A stretch of DNA of 64,000 nucleotides, taken from assembly GCA_039933105.1 (NCBI GenBank), contig JBDTOT010000009.1:1-64000 (forward strand), in the 5' to 3' direction. How positions within the stretch are numbered: the first letter of the stretch is position 1; each line of letters begins with the position of its first letter. The position numbers were made by a program, and so were the translations under genes. Positions 62,793 through 64,000 of this stretch are shown here, piece after piece. The notes beneath the pieces were generated by a model. The model made no database searches. It was not told where the DNA came from and was given only the letters and a program-made list of their open reading frames with translations. This stretch comes from FEN-1219 sp039933105 (GTDB taxonomy: Bacteria > Pseudomonadota > Gammaproteobacteria > Steroidobacterales > Rariloculaceae).

Positions 62793-63577
62793 CAGCGGCC
62801 CTTGCCTTGCGGGTTGTGCGGCTCTTTGTTCACAGCGCCGCGGGTTTGCCGCTGCTCCGTGGTCTGGTACTGCAGCGGCCGTGCGTACGACAAATCGTTC
62901 TTGTCCCAACTGCCGAGGCAACCACCGCTGGTACAAAGATCGACGGTGTCGCCGAGCAACGCCAGGTCCTCTACGTATTCGCGTACGAGGATCTTCCAAT
63001 CGCCGTTGCGGCGCTCCCAGCGCTCTATGTAGCGACCGCTCCCCAAACGGGTCTTCTCTTTCGTGTTCGCTTTGCCCATGGTTGCCGCGCCAGCGGTGTC
63101 GGCGCCGCGATCGCGCGGCACGAGGAAGTACACGACGTAGCTCTCCACATGCGCCGTATCACCGTCGATGTCGATCGTTTGGCCAGTGATGTGATGCTGG
63201 TGCGCCGCGTAGCCGGCGAGCTCGTTCTCTTCCCAATCGACATACTGGTCCCGCGTCATCTGCGTGCCGAAGCTGATCGCGGCTTCGGGCCAGAAGGCTC
63301 CGCGCACGAGATCCTTGTCGTGCCGATCCGCACCGCGCGTGTAACGCTTCAGTACGTCGAAGATGTCTTTGCGATCCTTGAGGTAGCGCACCTGCGGATC
63401 GAGCGCGTCGAGTCGCGTGCTCAAACTCGCCGCCAGGGTGGCCGCGGTCGTGCCTTCCTGCGCGACGGGCACGCGTGCGAACGTCAGCAACACAAGCGCC
63501 GCCACGGCAACACCGGCGAGCGACAGTAGTCGCCGCGCGAAACGCGTACGGCCACCGAAATGGTTCAGCATCTTCAT
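62792..63577 (-). CDS. SnoaL-like (NTF2-fold) exported protein
   Basis: A 261-residue protein with an uncleaved-anchor or signal segment (about 15-40, LLSLAGVAVAALVLLTFA). The NTF2-fold has VLKRYTRGADRHDKDLV, AAHQHHITGQTIDIDG and YIERWERRNGDWKILVREY. Clearly paralogous to the next gene and related more distantly to those at 38173-40289. First gene of the minus-strand series toward the TonB receptor. Confidence 0.86.
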   Translation of the reverse strand: MKMLNHFGGRTRFARRLLSLAGVAVAALVLLTFARVPVAQEGTTAATLAASLSTRLDALDPQVRYLKDRKDIFDVLKRYTRGADRHDKDLVRGAFWPEAAISFGTQMTRDQYVDWEENELAGYAAHQHHITGQTIDIDGDTAHVESYVVYFLVPRDRGADTAGAATMGKANTKEKTRLGSGRYIERWERRNGDWKILVREYVEDLALLGDTVDLCTSGGCLGSWDKNDLSYARPLQYQTTEQRQTRGAVNKEPHNPQGKGR

Positions 63578-63892
63578 CCCCCTACGACGCGGCCCTCGAT
63601 TGCACGTGTTGTAGCAAACACACGCGCTCCCACCCGGGGCCTTCGGAGGTGATGGTCCGCCGCGCGCGCGCAGCAGACTTGCCTAAATGCGAACTCCTCT
63701 ACGAACCGTTTGGTTCGTTCGTCGTATCGGCGCAACGCTACTTCGCATTTGCGATATCACGGCACGTCGTTCGCAGCTTTGATTGGCGCGTCCGCCGTGG
63801 CAGAGCACGAACCGCAACGCAGCGCGCTGCCCCCCCCAGCAGCAGCCGGCAGCGTAGCGGGCAGTGGGAAGGGGCGTGCGCGGAGCGCGATC
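63578..63892. other. Intergenic region
   Basis: 315 bp with no convincing gene. It should carry the promoter of the SnoaL/TonB-receptor series; the only clear structure is the inverted repeat at 63701-63718. A C8 run lies near 63831. Confidence 0.6.
63701..63718. promoter_or_regulatory. Operator-like inverted repeat
   Basis: ACGAACC-GTTT-GGTTCGT: perfect 7-bp arms, 4-nt centre, about 124 bp upstream of the first SnoaL-like gene. The shape suits a TetR-family dimer. No TetR gene is in the window. Confidence 0.5.
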
Positions 63893-64000
63893 TCAGGTCG
63901 TATAGGCCTGCGAGGTCGTGGCTCCGCCTCGCCCCGTCCAGTTCGTGTGGAAGAACTGTCCGCGCGGCGCATCGATACGCTCGTACTGATGCGCGCCGAA
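63893..64000 (-). CDS. 3' end of an unidentified gene (partial)
   Basis: An open frame enters from the right edge on the minus strand and ends in TGA at 63893-63895; 35 codons are visible. The C-terminus reads YERIDAPRGQFFHTNWTGRG and ends AYTT. I do not recognise the family. Co-orientation with the SnoaL/TonB series may mean it belongs to the same locus, though 315 bp separate them. Confidence 0.7.
   Translation of the reverse strand, partial: FGAHQYERIDAPRGQFFHTNWTGRGGATTSQAYTT

Noticed and set aside
1..64000. CRISPR arrays, rRNA or tRNA genes, complete insertion sequences, prophage.
   Set aside because: No regularly spaced repeats, no recognisable RNA gene and no transposase, integrase or phage gene could be supported on either strand by reading.

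Overview
The window is about 64 kb of gene-dense, high-GC (roughly 63-65 % by eye) bacterial chromosome. The housekeeping genes point to a gammaproteobacterium: mfd followed by a CsiV-family gene, a CYTH / L,D-transpeptidase / nagZ / hpt / S-methylthioinosine-phosphorylase operon, dusB behind aroG, and a DUF1289 gene. The abundance of TonB-receptor, SnoaL-like, SDR, carotenoid-oxygenase and Planctomycete-type cytochrome genes suggests a catabolic lineage such as Steroidobacteraceae/Nevskiales. That placement is inference; there is no rRNA or tRNA gene in the window to test it.

Layout. 0-7.1 kb: a degenerate HD-GYP protein, a fluoroacetate-dehalogenase-like hydrolase, a SulP transporter, a prolyl-4-hydroxylase-like oxygenase, a PQQ sugar dehydrogenase and a glycine-rich RRM protein with a clear terminator. 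7.1-13.5 kb: a PSCyt1 / DUF1501 / PSCyt2-DUF1549-LamG-DUF1553 trio of the kind best known from Planctomycetes, with the 3' stump of a TonB receptor directly upstream. 13.8-15.4 kb: a protein with a TonB-like N-terminus and an unrecognised large C-terminal domain.

15.6-26.5 kb is the most unusual part. It holds two PF14907-type nucleotidyltransferases (one with an eroded metal motif), three glycosyltransferases, an HPr-kinase-like protein, a PqqD/RRE-like protein with a 35-residue precursor-like tail, an AGE-family epimerase, a PaaK-like adenylating enzyme and a lower-GC methyltransferase. Copies of the 3' end of a DUF4159 gene lie at both edges (about 15.4 kb degenerate, 25.5 kb near-identical, 27.06 kb intact), so the block looks like an inserted or rearranged island. 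It may make a modified peptide, a surface glycan, or both.

27-45.5 kb: mixed metabolic genes (HAD, pirin, an LPMO-like secreted protein, HpaI aldolase, M20 amidohydrolase, LLM oxidoreductase, DsbA-like, PEBP, AlkB), a carotenoid/lignostilbene oxygenase with two SnoaL-like exported proteins, a GGDEF cyclase, two decayed genes (YqhA-like, GST), and a promoter/operator-driven operon of a membrane protein, a winged-helix regulator and an isoprenyl-diphosphate synthase. 45.5-56.5 kb: housekeeping genes. aroG has a textbook transcription attenuator whose 27-residue leader peptide is rich in Tyr, Phe and Trp codons. 56.6-63.6 kb: a minus-strand series of two SnoaL-like proteins, a TonB receptor, a frameshifted exported SDR, an AraC regulator and an intact exported SDR, probably an uptake/catabolic locus. 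Both window ends cut genes.
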